From Pacificimonas sp036351775 (GTDB lineage Bacteria > Pseudomonadota > Alphaproteobacteria > Sphingomonadales > Sphingomonadaceae): DNA of 46,912 nt. The translations under genes were made by a program, and so were the position numbers. Below, piece after piece: positions 1-8,478 of the stretch (the first letter of the stretch is position 1; the number at the start of each line of letters is the position of its first letter). The DNA is taken from contig JAZBPX010000065.1 in NCBI GenBank assembly GCA_036351775.1, positions 1 through 46,912 on the forward strand, given 5' to 3'. Under the pieces are notes generated by a model that saw nothing but the letters and a program-made list of their open reading frames with translations, ran no database searches and was not told where the DNA came from.

Positions 1-97
1 CGGCGCCCTGCGCGCCGCTGGAATAGACCGGCTTCAGACCGCAGGCGCCAACCGCCAGCGACAGGCCGAGAAGGAGCGCGAGCCCCGCGCGGCGCAT
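1..97 (-). CDS. lptE: LPS-assembly lipoprotein LptE, N-terminal part only
   Basis: The gene runs off the left edge; only 32 codons are visible. They encode a lipoprotein signal peptide: a basic start (MRRAG), a leucine/alanine core and the lipobox V-G-A-C, followed by GLKPVYS. The G-L-x-P-[VL]-Y sequence right after the lipid-attached cysteine is typical of LptE/RlpB, the outer-membrane partner of LptD in lipopolysaccharide insertion. The start codon overlaps the leuS stop as ATGA, which implies translational coupling. The leuS-lptE order is common in Proteobacteria, which supports the call. The C-terminal fold domain is not in the window. Confidence 0.85.
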   Translation of the reverse strand, partial: MRRAGLALLLGLSLAVGACGLKPVYSSGAQGA

Positions 98-2601
98 CAG
101 CCAACCACCAGATTGACGAGCCGATCCGGTACAACAATGACCTTGCGGATGGTCTTGTCGGCAAGGGCGGACTGGACCTTGTCGCGGGCCATCACCAGCG
201 CCTCGATATCCTCGCGCGGCGCACCCTTTGGCGCGTCGAGCGTATCGCGCAGCTTGCCGTTGACCTGAACCGCTATGGTTACAGAGTCTTCAACGAGCAG
301 GGCGGGATCGGCGTCTGGCCAGGGCGCTTCGGCGATCAGCCCTTCGCCGCTAAGCGTGCGCCAGGCTTCCTCGGCCAGGTGCGGCATGGCGGGGGCGATG
401 AGCTGGACGAGGATGCGGATGGCGGCGGTGCGGTCCGCCGAGGGTTTCGCCTTTTCGAGCGCGCCCGCCAGCTCGTAGCAGCGCGCGACCAGCTTGTTGA
501 AGCGGAGGTTCTCGAGATCTTCCGTGACGCCTGCGATCGCCTTGTGCGCGGCGCGCAGCGCGCCTTCATCGGCACCTGCGCCCGCCTCGGCAGTGACCAG
601 TCGCCAGACGCGGCCGACGAAGCGGTGCGCGCCTTCGATTCCCGCTTCGGACCATTCGAGATCGCGTTCGGGCGGCGAGTCGGAGAGGACGAACCAGCGC
701 ACGGCATCGGCGCCGTAGCGTTCGATGATGGGCTCCGGATCGACGGTGTTCTTCTTCGACTTCGACATTTTTTCGACGCGGCCGGCGGTGATGACGGTTT
801 CGGTGCCGCGTTCGAAGAGGCTGTCGCCGCGCCTTTCGATGCTGCCGGGTTCGATCCAGCGGCCGTCTTCGGTCCGATAGGTCTCGTGCGTCACCATCCC
901 CTGGGTAAAAAGCTGGCGGAACGGTTCCTTGATGCCCACCATGCCGATGCGTTCGAGCGCGCGGGTCCAGAAGCGGGCGTAGAGGAGGTGCAGGATCGCA
1001 TGCTCGACGCCGCCGATATACTGGTCGACGGGCAGCCACTTCGCGACGGCGTCGGGGTCGAAGGGCCTGTCCTCGGGCTGGGACGCGAACCGCAGGAAAT
1101 ACCATGACGAATCGGCGAAGGTGTCGAGGGTGTCGGTTTCCCGCTCCGCCTTGCCGCCGCATTCGGGGCAGGTCGTGTGCTTCCATTTCGGATGGCGGAG
1201 AAGCGGGTTGCCGGGCGTCTTGAAATCGACGTCTTCAGGCAGGGTGACGGGAAGCTGGTCCGCCGGCACCGGGACCGTGCCGCAGGCGGGGCAGTTGATG
1301 ATGGGGATGGGCGTGCCCCAATAGCGCTGGCGGCTGATGCCCCAGTCGCGGAGGCGATACTGGGTGGTCCCCTCGCCCCAGCCCTCCGCCTCGGCGCGCG
1401 CGATTACGGCTGCGATGGCGTCCTTGACGCTCATGCCCGTCAGGTCGCCGGAATTCACCAGCTTGCCGGGGCCGGTATAGGCCTCGTCCTGAATGGGTTC
1501 GGCCTCTTCCCCCTCCGGCGCGACGACGCGCGGGACGGGCAGGGCGTATTTGCGGGCGAAGTCGAGATCGCGCTGGTCGTGCGCCGGGCAGCCGAAAATC
1601 GCGCCGGTACCGTAGTCCATCAGCACGAAATTGGCGACGAACACGGGCAGGGTGATCGATGCGTCGAGCGGGTGGACGACGCGAAGGCCGGTGTCGAAGC
1701 CCTTCTTTTCGGCGGTCTCCAGCTCGGCCTCGGTCGTGCCGGACTTGCGGCAGTCCTTGATGAAGGCGGCAAGGGCCGGGTCGCTTTCGGCGAGTTCGAG
1801 CGCGAGCGGATGATCGGCGGCGATACCTGCAAAGCTCGCACCGTAAAGCGTGTCGGGGCGGGTGGTGTAGACTTCGAGGGTGTCTTCGCGGTCCGCAATG
1901 GCGAAGCGGAAGCGCAGGCCCTTTGAGCGGCCGATCCAGTTGGCCTGCATGGTGCGGACCTTGTCGGGCCACTGGTCGAGGGTTTCGAGACCCTCCAGCA
2001 GATCGTCGGCGAAGTCGGTGATCTTCAGGAACCACTGCGACAGCTTCTTGCGCTCGACGGGTGCGCCGGAGCGCCAGCCCTTGCCGTCGATGACCTGCTC
2101 GTTCGCCAGCACGGTCATGTCGACCGGATCCCAGTTCACATAGGCTTCGCGCCGGTCGATCAACCCGGCCTCCAGAAACTTCAGGAACAGCGCCTGTTCG
2201 TGGCCGTAATAGCTGGCGTCGCAGGTGGCGAATTCGCGCGTCCAGTCGATGGCGAGGCCGAGCGTTTTCAGCTGCGCGCGCATCGCGTCGATGTTGGAGC
2301 GGGTCCACCCCTCCGGATGCACGCCGCGCTCCATGGCGGCGTTTTCGGCGGGCATGCCGAAGGCGTCCCAGCCCATCGGGTGCAGAACCTCATCGCCCGC
2401 CATCTTGCGCCAGCGGGCAAGGACGTCGCCCATGGCATAGTTCCGGACATGGCCCATGTGGATGCGCCCGGAGGGGTAGGGGAACATCTCGAGGATGTAG
2501 CGCTTCGGTTTCGGCGAATCGGTGTTGGCGACGAAGGTTTCGCCCTCCGCCCACGCCTGCTGCCAGCGCTTGTCCGCCTGCGCGGCGTCAAATCGCTCCA
2601 T
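97..2601 (-). CDS. leuS: Leucyl-tRNA synthetase
   Basis: Class Ia aminoacyl-tRNA synthetase that charges tRNA-Leu in the cytoplasm. The protein is 834 residues, close to the usual bacterial length. The HIGH signature appears as HMGH near residue 50 within PYPSGRIHMGH, and the KMSKS loop is intact (KMSKSKKNT, roughly residue 610). Between them lies the CP1 editing region with the threonine-rich TTRPDTLYG and the aspartate-bearing CPAHDQRD segment. The C-terminal anticodon-binding and tRNA-contact domains are present. AAGGA lies just upstream of the ATG. The DUF3576 gene ends 5 bases upstream and lptE overlaps the stop codon, so the three probably form one transcript. Confidence 0.98.
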   Translation of the reverse strand: MERFDAAQADKRWQQAWAEGETFVANTDSPKPKRYILEMFPYPSGRIHMGHVRNYAMGDVLARWRKMAGDEVLHPMGWDAFGMPAENAAMERGVHPEGWTRSNIDAMRAQLKTLGLAIDWTREFATCDASYYGHEQALFLKFLEAGLIDRREAYVNWDPVDMTVLANEQVIDGKGWRSGAPVERKKLSQWFLKITDFADDLLEGLETLDQWPDKVRTMQANWIGRSKGLRFRFAIADREDTLEVYTTRPDTLYGASFAGIAADHPLALELAESDPALAAFIKDCRKSGTTEAELETAEKKGFDTGLRVVHPLDASITLPVFVANFVLMDYGTGAIFGCPAHDQRDLDFARKYALPVPRVVAPEGEEAEPIQDEAYTGPGKLVNSGDLTGMSVKDAIAAVIARAEAEGWGEGTTQYRLRDWGISRQRYWGTPIPIINCPACGTVPVPADQLPVTLPEDVDFKTPGNPLLRHPKWKHTTCPECGGKAERETDTLDTFADSSWYFLRFASQPEDRPFDPDAVAKWLPVDQYIGGVEHAILHLLYARFWTRALERIGMVGIKEPFRQLFTQGMVTHETYRTEDGRWIEPGSIERRGDSLFERGTETVITAGRVEKMSKSKKNTVDPEPIIERYGADAVRWFVLSDSPPERDLEWSEAGIEGAHRFVGRVWRLVTAEAGAGADEGALRAAHKAIAGVTEDLENLRFNKLVARCYELAGALEKAKPSADRTAAIRILVQLIAPAMPHLAEEAWRTLSGEGLIAEAPWPDADPALLVEDSVTIAVQVNGKLRDTLDAPKGAPREDIEALVMARDKVQSALADKTIRKVIVVPDRLVNLVVG

Positions 2602-2606
2602 GTTCC

Positions 2607-3071
2607 TTAGCCGGCGACGGCGGCGCGGCGAAGGTCGCGGGCGCGGGCGAGGATGGTTTCCTCAAGCTTCTGAACCGTCCCGGCGCGCACGGGTACATCG
2701 ACCCAGTTCGCGCCGTTCTGCTGCTGGCGCACGGCCGCGACGCGCACACCGTCGGCGCGCAGTTCCCGGTCGAGGATGAAGACGGTGACCTTCACGCGCT
2801 CCTCCGGCGCCTGCGGGTTCGCATACCAGTCGGTGACGATCACGCCGCCCTGGCTGTCCACCTGCGCCATCGGCATGAAGGCGAGCGTTTCGAGGCTGGC
2901 GCGCCACAGGAATCCGTTGACGCCGATGTTCGTGACCTGCCGCGCCTCTGCCAGCGTCTGCATCGCGCGCTGGTCGCCGCCGCCGCCGCCGCAGGCGCTG
3001 ATCGAGAGAAGGGCAAAGGCCGCCGCCGCGCAGCGGGCGAGGGGCAGGCGGAACAGGGACGGGGAAGACAT
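2607..3071 (-). CDS. DUF3576 family lipoprotein
   Basis: A 154-residue protein with a lipoprotein signal peptide: an alanine/leucine-rich core ending in L-S-I-S-A-C, then five glycines. The body (QVTNIGVNGFLWRASLETL, then VIVTDWYANP) matches the conserved core of the alphaproteobacterial DUF3576 family, which usually sits directly upstream of leuS, as here. The molecular role of the family is not known to me. The location next to lptE suggests envelope biogenesis, but that is inference. The ribosome-binding site before this ATG is weak. Confidence 0.9.
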   Translation of the reverse strand: MSSPSLFRLPLARCAAAAFALLSISACGGGGGDQRAMQTLAEARQVTNIGVNGFLWRASLETLAFMPMAQVDSQGGVIVTDWYANPQAPEERVKVTVFILDRELRADGVRVAAVRQQQNGANWVDVPVRAGTVQKLEETILARARDLRRAAVAG

Positions 3072-3343
3072 AGACGGGAACGACTTTCGAGGCGGACGGG
3101 AAAAGAGGGAATACGGGCGAGACCTCTAACGTGCCCCGCTAGCGCGCGCAAAGGGTCGCATCGCGGGGCGCGAACGCGCCCGAAGTTAAGATGCCTCGTT
3201 GCCCTGATGTCACAGTAGAGTCGCGAACATCGGCAAAAGGGCCCGGAACCAAAGAAATGATTCGGCACTTCATGGGTCATCAGGCATTTCCTGCGTAGCA
3301 ATGTCGGCCCGGAACGAAAGAGACTGAGAGGGGAGGCCAGACC
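3072..3343. promoter_or_regulatory. Divergent intergenic region
   Basis: The gap separates the minus-strand DUF3576-leuS-lptE unit from a plus-strand outer-membrane protein gene, so it should hold promoters for both directions. I could not assign -35/-10 boxes with confidence. A perfect inverted repeat, GGGCGCG-AA-CGCGCCC, lies at 3166-3181 and could be an operator or a leader hairpin. A GGGGAGG Shine-Dalgarno sequence precedes the ATG at 3344. Confidence 0.5.
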
Positions 3344-4036
3344 ATGATTGTCCGCACCGCTCTTCTCGCTGCGCCCGCCGCGCTGTCGCTGCTTCTGGCC
3401 GCGCCCGCTTTCGCGCAGGCCGCGCCGAAAAGCGATACGAACGCGGTATCCGGGAGGCTGGGCAGCTTCACGCCGTCCGGCCGGACGACCGGATCGCTCG
3501 CCGCCGCCGACCGCTTCGCCTTCACGCCTGCCAAGAAGGAAGCGGGCGACAAGGTCCGCGTGGACGTGATCCGCCGCGTCGACCGGGGCAGCACCCAGCC
3601 CGCCGCCGTCGAATCGACCGCGTCCCGCGCCGCTGCCACGACCGGTCCGACCAGCATGCAGGTCGGCGCGGACGTGGGCTATGCCGGCTTCTCCCTGTCG
3701 GGCGAATATGATCGCGCGCCCGGCGAGATCGAGGGGTCCGAACGCGAACGCGTACAGGTCGGCTTTGGTTACGAAGCGCGCAAATGGCGCGCGGACGTGC
3801 GCGCCGGTGCCTCCCAGCCCGCCGACCAGAACATCTATGTCCCGGCGCCGCTTGGCGAGTCGGTCTCGCTTGAGGTGGGCGGCGCGGTCGCGCTGAACCC
3901 GCGCCTGTCGCTGAAGGGCGGCGTGCGTTACGACCGCATCAACCCGGAGGCGTTCACCCGCGACTTCGTCAACCGCGACGAGGATACCGCACGTGAGAAC
4001 AGCACCGTTTACCTGGGCGGCTCGCTGAGCTTCTAG
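3344..4036 (+). CDS. Predicted small outer-membrane beta-barrel protein
   Basis: The 230-residue protein has a classical Sec signal peptide (hydrophobic run ending APAFAQA, cleavage near residue 25). After a polar, low-complexity stretch of about 75 residues, the C-terminal part alternates hydrophobic and polar residues in strand-like segments (VGADVGYAGFSLSGEY, VQVGFGYEARKWRADV, LSLKGGVRYDRI). It ends in STVYLGGSLSF; a terminal phenylalanine is the usual BAM recognition signature. I do not recognise a named family. Strand content and the terminal Phe support an outer-membrane protein; substrate and role are unknown. A single-gene unit with a strong Shine-Dalgarno sequence is likely. Confidence 0.72.
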   Translation: MIVRTALLAAPAALSLLLAAPAFAQAAPKSDTNAVSGRLGSFTPSGRTTGSLAAADRFAFTPAKKEAGDKVRVDVIRRVDRGSTQPAAVESTASRAAATTGPTSMQVGADVGYAGFSLSGEYDRAPGEIEGSERERVQVGFGYEARKWRADVRAGASQPADQNIYVPAPLGESVSLEVGGAVALNPRLSLKGGVRYDRINPEAFTRDFVNRDEDTARENSTVYLGGSLSF

Positions 4037-4055
4037 GCCGTTCGCGGTTCGACCC

Positions 4056-4586
4056 TCAGCGGTTCGGGCGGCCGAGGCCGTCGATCGCGCCCCATCCGGC
4101 AGCACCGAATTCTCGGAGCCGCGTGTAGCGCTGTGCCGTCATGCCGCCGAGTGCGGCGACGGGAACCGGGCTCTGCCTAGCGATCTGGCCGAACCGGACG
4201 GGGCCGAGGGGCTGTGCGCCGTCATGGGAGCGGGTGGCAAAGACCGGTGAGAGAAAGGCAAGCTGTGCCCCGGAGCGCCTTGCCGTCCAGAGATCGGCGT
4301 GGCTGTGCGCGGAGGCTGTCAGGATGGCGGGATGAGGCCGCATGCCGCGATGACGGTGGCGCGGCCCGGCCCAGCGGAGGGCGGTGCCCGCCACGATGAG
4401 GAGCAGGCCGCGCCGGCGGCAGATACGCGCGGCGGTCTCGAGCAGCGCCTGCCGGTAGGGTGCGTGATAGTGGCGAAAGATGACGCCGCTGCCGCGCGGC
4501 AGGGCCACCAGCGCTGGCCACAGATCGCCGCCCATCCGCTCGTCGGTGAAGAGGAATCGCTCGGGAAGCCGGTTGCGGGCGCGCAT
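4056..4586 (-). CDS. Short thiamine-phosphate synthase-like protein
   Basis: The 176-residue product resembles ThiE/TenI proteins: LFTDERMGG near the start, a central LTASAHS segment, AFLSPVFATRSH, and a C-terminal VAALGGMTAQR corresponding to the phosphate-binding ALGGI region. Classical ThiE proteins are about 210 residues, and the segment for the pyrimidine and pyrophosphate pocket looks shortened here. Comparable short versions occur in sphingomonads. Whether it still joins HMP-PP and thiazole phosphate cannot be read from sequence; a TenI-like or salvage role is possible. The start was set at the ATG 22 bases from divergent yggS. A longer open frame upstream is antisense to yggS and was discarded. 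Confidence 0.75.
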   Translation of the reverse strand: MRARNRLPERFLFTDERMGGDLWPALVALPRGSGVIFRHYHAPYRQALLETAARICRRRGLLLIVAGTALRWAGPRHRHRGMRPHPAILTASAHSHADLWTARRSGAQLAFLSPVFATRSHDGAQPLGPVRFGQIARQSPVPVAALGGMTAQRYTRLREFGAAGWGAIDGLGRPNR

Positions 4587-4608
4587 GGGGCTTCTATAGC
4601 GGCGCATC

Positions 4609-5271
4609 ATGGCAAGGGCAGCGGATAGACTGGCGGACGTGACCGCGCGCATCGCGAAGGCGGCGACGCTGGCCGGGCGCGAGGCGGGCGAGGTTACCCT
4701 GATCGCCGTATCGAAAACGCACGACGCCGAGGCGATCCGGCCCCTTCTGGACGCCGGGCACCGCGATTTCGGCGAGAACCGGGTGCAGGAGGCGCAGCTG
4801 AAATGGCCCGCGCTGCTGAAGGAGTTTCCGGACGCGCGCCTGCACATGATCGGCCAGCTGCAGTCGAACAAGGCGGAGGATGCCGCCGCGCTGTTCGATG
4901 TCATCCACTCGGTGGACCGGAAGTCGCTGGTAAAGGCGCTGGGCAAGGCGGTGGAGCAGGTGGGGCGAACGCCCGAAACCTTCCTGCAGGTCGATATCGG
5001 CGATGAAGACCAGAAGGGCGGCTGTCCCATCGATGGAATTGATGCGCTGGCCGAGCAAATGCGGGCGGCGGGTGTGGCGCCGACGGGCCTGATGTGCATT
5101 CCGCCTGCCGGGACCGAGTCCGCACCCTATTTCGCGCTCCTCCGGAAGCTGCGCGACGAACGCGGACTCCCGGGCCTGTCGATGGGGATGAGCGCGGATT
5201 TCGAGACGGCGGTGATGCTGGGCGCCACCCATGTGCGCGTCGGCACGGCGCTGTTCGGCGCGCGCGGCTGA
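4609..5271 (+). CDS. YggS/PLPBP family pyridoxal-phosphate homeostasis protein
   Basis: A 220-residue cytosolic protein of the YggS (COG0325) family, which binds PLP without known catalysis and buffers vitamin B6 and amino-acid/keto-acid balance. The PLP lysine is Lys36 in LIAVSKTHD. Other family signatures are FGENRVQEA, HMIGQLQSNK, SVDRKSL, GLMCIPP and SMGMSADFE near the end. Length is typical. It diverges from the thiE-like gene across only 22 bases, and the next plus-strand gene begins 6 bases after its stop. Confidence 0.95.
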   Translation: MARAADRLADVTARIAKAATLAGREAGEVTLIAVSKTHDAEAIRPLLDAGHRDFGENRVQEAQLKWPALLKEFPDARLHMIGQLQSNKAEDAAALFDVIHSVDRKSLVKALGKAVEQVGRTPETFLQVDIGDEDQKGGCPIDGIDALAEQMRAAGVAPTGLMCIPPAGTESAPYFALLRKLRDERGLPGLSMGMSADFETAVMLGATHVRVGTALFGARG

Positions 5272-5277
5272 GCGGGT

Positions 5278-5964
5278 TTGGCGAAGGCGGCGATCCTCTT
5301 CGATTTCGACGGCGTGGTGGCCGATTCGGAAATTCTGTCCAACCAAGTCTTTGCCGATGTCTTCACGCGCGCGGGCTTTCCGATGACGGCTGAGGAGGCG
5401 GTCGAGCGCTATCTCGGCAAGCGATTTGCCGACTGCGTTCCGCTGATCGAGGCGGACTACGGCGCGGCGGTCGATCCCGATCTTGACCGGCAGTGGCGCG
5501 ATGGGGTGCTGGCGCGGCTGGAGACGGACCTGAACGCGGTGCCGGGGGTGGCGCGGTTCCTGGACGGGGCCGCGGACCGGGCGAAGGCGGTGGCATCGTC
5601 CTCCGACCCCGAATGGCTGCACGCGATGCTGGCGCGGTTCGGCCTCGCGCATCATTTCGGGGATCATGTCTATTCGGGCGCGGTGCATGTGAAGCGCGGC
5701 AAGCCGTATCCCGACCTCTACCTCCACGCTGCCGATGCGATTGGCGCGGACCCGGCGCACTGCCTCGTCATCGAGGACTCGCCGACGGGCGTGGAGGCGG
5801 GCGTGAGCGCAGGAATGCGGGTCGTCGCGCTGCTGGCGGGCGGGCACGGAACCGCGGCGCATGGCGAGCGCCTGATGGCGGCGGGTGCGCATGCGCGCGC
5901 GGACAGCTATGACGAGGTCGCGGCACACCTGGCCGCATTCGAGGAGGAGCTGAGCGCGCGATGA
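5278..5964 (+). CDS. HAD-superfamily phosphatase (beta-phosphoglucomutase-like)
   Basis: The 228-residue protein has all four HAD motifs: nucleophile Asp9 and acid/base Asp11 in FDFDGVVADSE, motif II serine in VASSSDPEW, motif III lysine in KRGKPYPDLY, and motif IV IEDSPTGVEAG. The alpha-helical C1 cap lies between motifs I and II, as in phosphoglycolate phosphatase and beta-phosphoglucomutase relatives. The substrate cannot be assigned. The start is TTG, 6 bases after the yggS stop, chosen because the conserved AILFDFDG begins three codons later. The stop overlaps the next gene as ATGA. Confidence 0.92.
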   Translation: MAKAAILFDFDGVVADSEILSNQVFADVFTRAGFPMTAEEAVERYLGKRFADCVPLIEADYGAAVDPDLDRQWRDGVLARLETDLNAVPGVARFLDGAADRAKAVASSSDPEWLHAMLARFGLAHHFGDHVYSGAVHVKRGKPYPDLYLHAADAIGADPAHCLVIEDSPTGVEAGVSAGMRVVALLAGGHGTAAHGERLMAAGAHARADSYDEVAAHLAAFEEELSAR

Positions 5965-6611
5965 TTAGCTTTTGCTGGTGCCCCTTCACCCGGGCGGAGC
6001 GAGTGTTCTGGATGCTGGAGGAGGTGGGGGTCGAGTATGAACCTGTCCTCGTCGATATCCGCAAAGACCCGCGCAGCGATCCGGCGGGTTTCACGGCGGC
6101 GAGCCCGCTTGGGAAGGTGCCTGCCATTACCGACCCCGGATCAGGGTCCGGGGCAGGCGGCGAAGCGAAGATCGCCGATAGCGCCGCCATCGCCATGTAT
6201 CTCGGTGACAGATACGCGGCGGGCAGGCTGGCTCCGGCGCTGGATGACCCGCTGCGCGGCGAATATCTGACGTGGACGCTGTTCACGCCGTCGGTGATCG
6301 AACCGGCGATGTCCGAGCTGGTGTCGGGCGCGGAGGCGCAGCCGACCCGCAACGCCTGGGGCAGCTGGGAGACGATGCTGGCCGCGCTGGAGACCCGCCT
6401 GACCGGGCGCGAATGGATCGTGGGCGACGACTTCACGATGGCCGACCTGATGGTGGCGGGCTCCATCGATTTCATGGCGCAGTTCGGGATGCTCGAGCCG
6501 TCCCCGGTCTTGCAACGCTACCGCGAGCGGGCACGCAGCCGTCCCGCCGCCGTGCGCGCGGGTGAGGAACAGGCCAAGCTGATCGAAGGCGCAGACTTCA
6601 CGGCACCCTGA
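5961..6611 (+). CDS. Glutathione S-transferase family protein with in-frame repeat insertion
   Basis: A 216-residue protein with the two-domain GST layout. The N-terminal thioredoxin-like part has CWCPFTRAERV and the cis-proline region SPLGKVPAI (residues 48-56). The glutathione gamma-glutamyl contact is IADSAAI (71-77). The helical C-terminal domain contains WIVGDDFTMADL, the usual N-capping box. Between the cis-proline strand and IADS, residues 58-68 (DPGSGSGAGGE) replace the usual two- to four-residue turn. The underlying DNA is a palindromic repeat unit that also occurs in an intergenic gap. The loop is on the surface, so activity may survive. It overlaps the upstream HAD gene by ATGA. 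The substrate is unknown. Confidence 0.92.
   Translation: MISFCWCPFTRAERVFWMLEEVGVEYEPVLVDIRKDPRSDPAGFTAASPLGKVPAITDPGSGSGAGGEAKIADSAAIAMYLGDRYAAGRLAPALDDPLRGEYLTWTLFTPSVIEPAMSELVSGAEAQPTRNAWGSWETMLAALETRLTGREWIVGDDFTMADLMVAGSIDFMAQFGMLEPSPVLQRYRERARSRPAAVRAGEEQAKLIEGADFTAP
6132..6158. repeat. Palindromic repeat unit inside the GST gene
   Basis: The stems CCCCGGA (6134-6140) and TCCGGGG (6147-6153) enclose a 6-base loop and are followed by CAGGC. The intergenic element at 29763-29790 has the same stems, the same GA before and the same CAGGC after, differing only in the loop. The frame stays open through the unit. Confidence 0.8.
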
Positions 6612-6623
6612 GCGGAGAGAATC

Positions 6624-7709
6624 ATGGCGGATAACCCTACCGAAAGCGGCGCCGCGGTGGACGACCTGAAGGCGGCGGGCCTGATGATCTACGGCGCCAA
6701 CGGCTATACCGGGACGCTGATCGCCGAGCGGGCGGCCGAACGCGGCCTGACGCCGATCCTGGCGGGGCGCAGCGAGGGGCCGGTGCGGGCGCTTGCCGAG
6801 CGGCTGGGCCTGCCGTGGCGGGTGTTCGACCTGAAGGCGGTCGGTGACGGGCTGGCGGGCGTGTCCACCGTGCTGATGACCGCAGGGCCGTTTTCCAAAA
6901 CCGCCGAGCCGATGGTCCGCGCCTGCATGGCGGCGGGCGCGAACTATGTCGATATCACCGGCGAGATCGCGGTGTTCGAGGCGCTGCATGCGATGGACAA
7001 TGAAGCGGGCGCGGCGGGCATTGTGATGCTGCCGGGCGCGGGTTTCGACGTCGTGCCGTCCGACTGTCTTGCCGCGCATGTGCATCGGCGTTTGCCGGAC
7101 GCGACCAGGCTGTCGCTGGTCATCGGCGGGCTGGACGATGTCAGCCGGGGTACGGCGAAGACCATGCTGGAGGGCGTGGCGATGGGCACCGCCGTCCGGC
7201 GCGGCGGCCGGATCGTGACGCTGGACGAACCGCCGCGCGGATCGGTGGACCTTGGCGGCGGCGTGAAGCCGACGGTGGGCGTCTCGTGGGGCGACGTGTC
7301 GACGGCCTATCACTCGACCGGCATCCCGCACATCGACGTGTATTTCGAGGCCAGCGAGCAGATGGAAAAGGCGATGGGCATGCCGCCGCTGGTGCGCAGG
7401 TTCATGGGCAGCGCGCTGGGGCAGTGGATCGGGCGCAAGGCCATCGACCGTATGCCCCCCGGGCCGACCGCGGCGGTACGTGAAACCGCCCGCGCGGTGC
7501 TGCTGGCCGACGCGGAGAACGACAAGGGCGAGCGGGCGGCGAGCGAGCTGGAAACGCCGGAGGGCTATAAGCTGACGGCGATGACCGCGCTGGAGGCGGC
7601 GCTGCGCGTCGACCGGGGCGAGGTCCAGCCGGGCTTCCAGACGCCGTCGAAGGCGTTCGGGCCGGACTTCGTGATGGGCTTTGCAGGCGTTGTGCGGCGG
7701 GATTTGTAG
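6624..7709 (+). CDS. Saccharopine dehydrogenase-like NAD(P)-binding oxidoreductase
   Basis: The 361-residue protein opens with a Rossmann dinucleotide motif, MIYGANGYTGTLIAE (about residues 26-40), followed by a conserved arginine in LAGRSEG. It shows other marks of the saccharopine dehydrogenase / trans-acting enoyl reductase family (COG3268): GPFSKTAEPMVRAC, GANYVDITGE and GAGFDVVPSDCLA. Members of this type are mostly uncharacterised; some act as trans enoyl reductases in lipid synthesis. No lysine-pathway genes are nearby, so a true saccharopine dehydrogenase is unlikely. It starts 12 bases after the GST stop with GGAGAG upstream and probably shares its transcript. Confidence 0.88.
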   Translation: MADNPTESGAAVDDLKAAGLMIYGANGYTGTLIAERAAERGLTPILAGRSEGPVRALAERLGLPWRVFDLKAVGDGLAGVSTVLMTAGPFSKTAEPMVRACMAAGANYVDITGEIAVFEALHAMDNEAGAAGIVMLPGAGFDVVPSDCLAAHVHRRLPDATRLSLVIGGLDDVSRGTAKTMLEGVAMGTAVRRGGRIVTLDEPPRGSVDLGGGVKPTVGVSWGDVSTAYHSTGIPHIDVYFEASEQMEKAMGMPPLVRRFMGSALGQWIGRKAIDRMPPGPTAAVRETARAVLLADAENDKGERAASELETPEGYKLTAMTALEAALRVDRGEVQPGFQTPSKAFGPDFVMGFAGVVRRDL

Positions 7710-7732
7710 GGGCGGCTGCTACACCAAAAGCT

Positions 7733-7831
7733 GTCATCCCGGCGAAGGCCGGGACCCACGCCGTGACGTCTCTTCCCCCTCGCGACGGGTGCCAGCAAAA
7801 CGGAGTGGGTCCCGGCATACGCCGGGATGAC
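7733..7831. repeat. Family A palindromic element
   Basis: Outer arms GTCATCCCGGCG and CGCCGGGATGAC face each other across about 75 bases; each arm is itself part of a small hairpin (CCCGGCGAAGGCCGGG; CCCGGCATACGCCGGG). It lies downstream of the oxidoreductase gene and downstream of the convergent L,D-transpeptidase gene. Confidence 0.85.
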
Positions 7832-7886
7832 ACGTTGTTTTGGAAGAGTGGAAGCATCACGGGGCCGCGCTTCTGGTGCAAACCGC

Positions 7887-8408
7887 TTAGCAAATTGTCA
7901 GGGTGCAGCCTTCGACTAGTCTCGGCAGCAGCGCCAGTAGCTCGGCCTTCTCCACCGCGATGCAGCCGGCGGTGTAGGACTTTGCCGCCGTGCAGTGGAG
8001 GAAGATCGCGCTGCCGAGGCCGGGGACGGGGGGCGTGTTGTGGCTGGTGGTGACGATGATGTCGTAGAGGGCGTCTTCGCGCCAGAGATGCTCGGCGGAG
8101 TGGGCGTGCGGGTGGCTGACCGGACGGTTGTAGGCGGGGTCGGCCGCGGCGTCTGACCAGCCGTCCGCTTTGGACAGCCAGCGCCAGGGGAGGCTCATCA
8201 TGGCAGGTGGCGCGGTTCGGTCCGGGCGGAAGAGGACGGTGCCGAGCGTGTAGCGGCCGAGCGGGGTCCTGCGGTCGCCTTCGCGCTTGTCGGCGGCGGG
8301 GACGGGGCCGTGTTCGCCGATCAGGCAGGGGAGGCGGCCGCCCTGCCAGCTCAGCGTGCGGCTCCCGGTATCGACGGTGATGTCGATGATGGTTGTCGCG
8401 GCGATCAT
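7887..8408 (-). CDS. L,D-transpeptidase (YkuD domain) family protein
   Basis: A 173-residue protein with the YkuD catalytic signature near the C-terminus: IFLHCTAA followed by YTAGCIAVEKAEL, giving the catalytic cysteine in A-G-C-I and an upstream histidine. Substrate-loop residues DRRTPLGRY are present. There is no obvious signal peptide, and this COG3786-like compact subgroup often lacks one, so periplasmic export is uncertain. Family members form 3-3 peptidoglycan crosslinks or attach proteins to peptidoglycan. The start is the ATG preceded by GGGGAGG; an upstream in-frame extension of 17 codons has no such site. Confidence 0.87.
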   Translation of the reverse strand: MIAATTIIDITVDTGSRTLSWQGGRLPCLIGEHGPVPAADKREGDRRTPLGRYTLGTVLFRPDRTAPPAMMSLPWRWLSKADGWSDAAADPAYNRPVSHPHAHSAEHLWREDALYDIIVTTSHNTPPVPGLGSAIFLHCTAAKSYTAGCIAVEKAELLALLPRLVEGCTLTIC

Positions 8409-8478
8409 GCCCTCCCCAGACTCAGCGCCTCGCTTGACGCCCCGCGCAGCGCCCGGCATGGGGCGCGCGTCCCGGATC

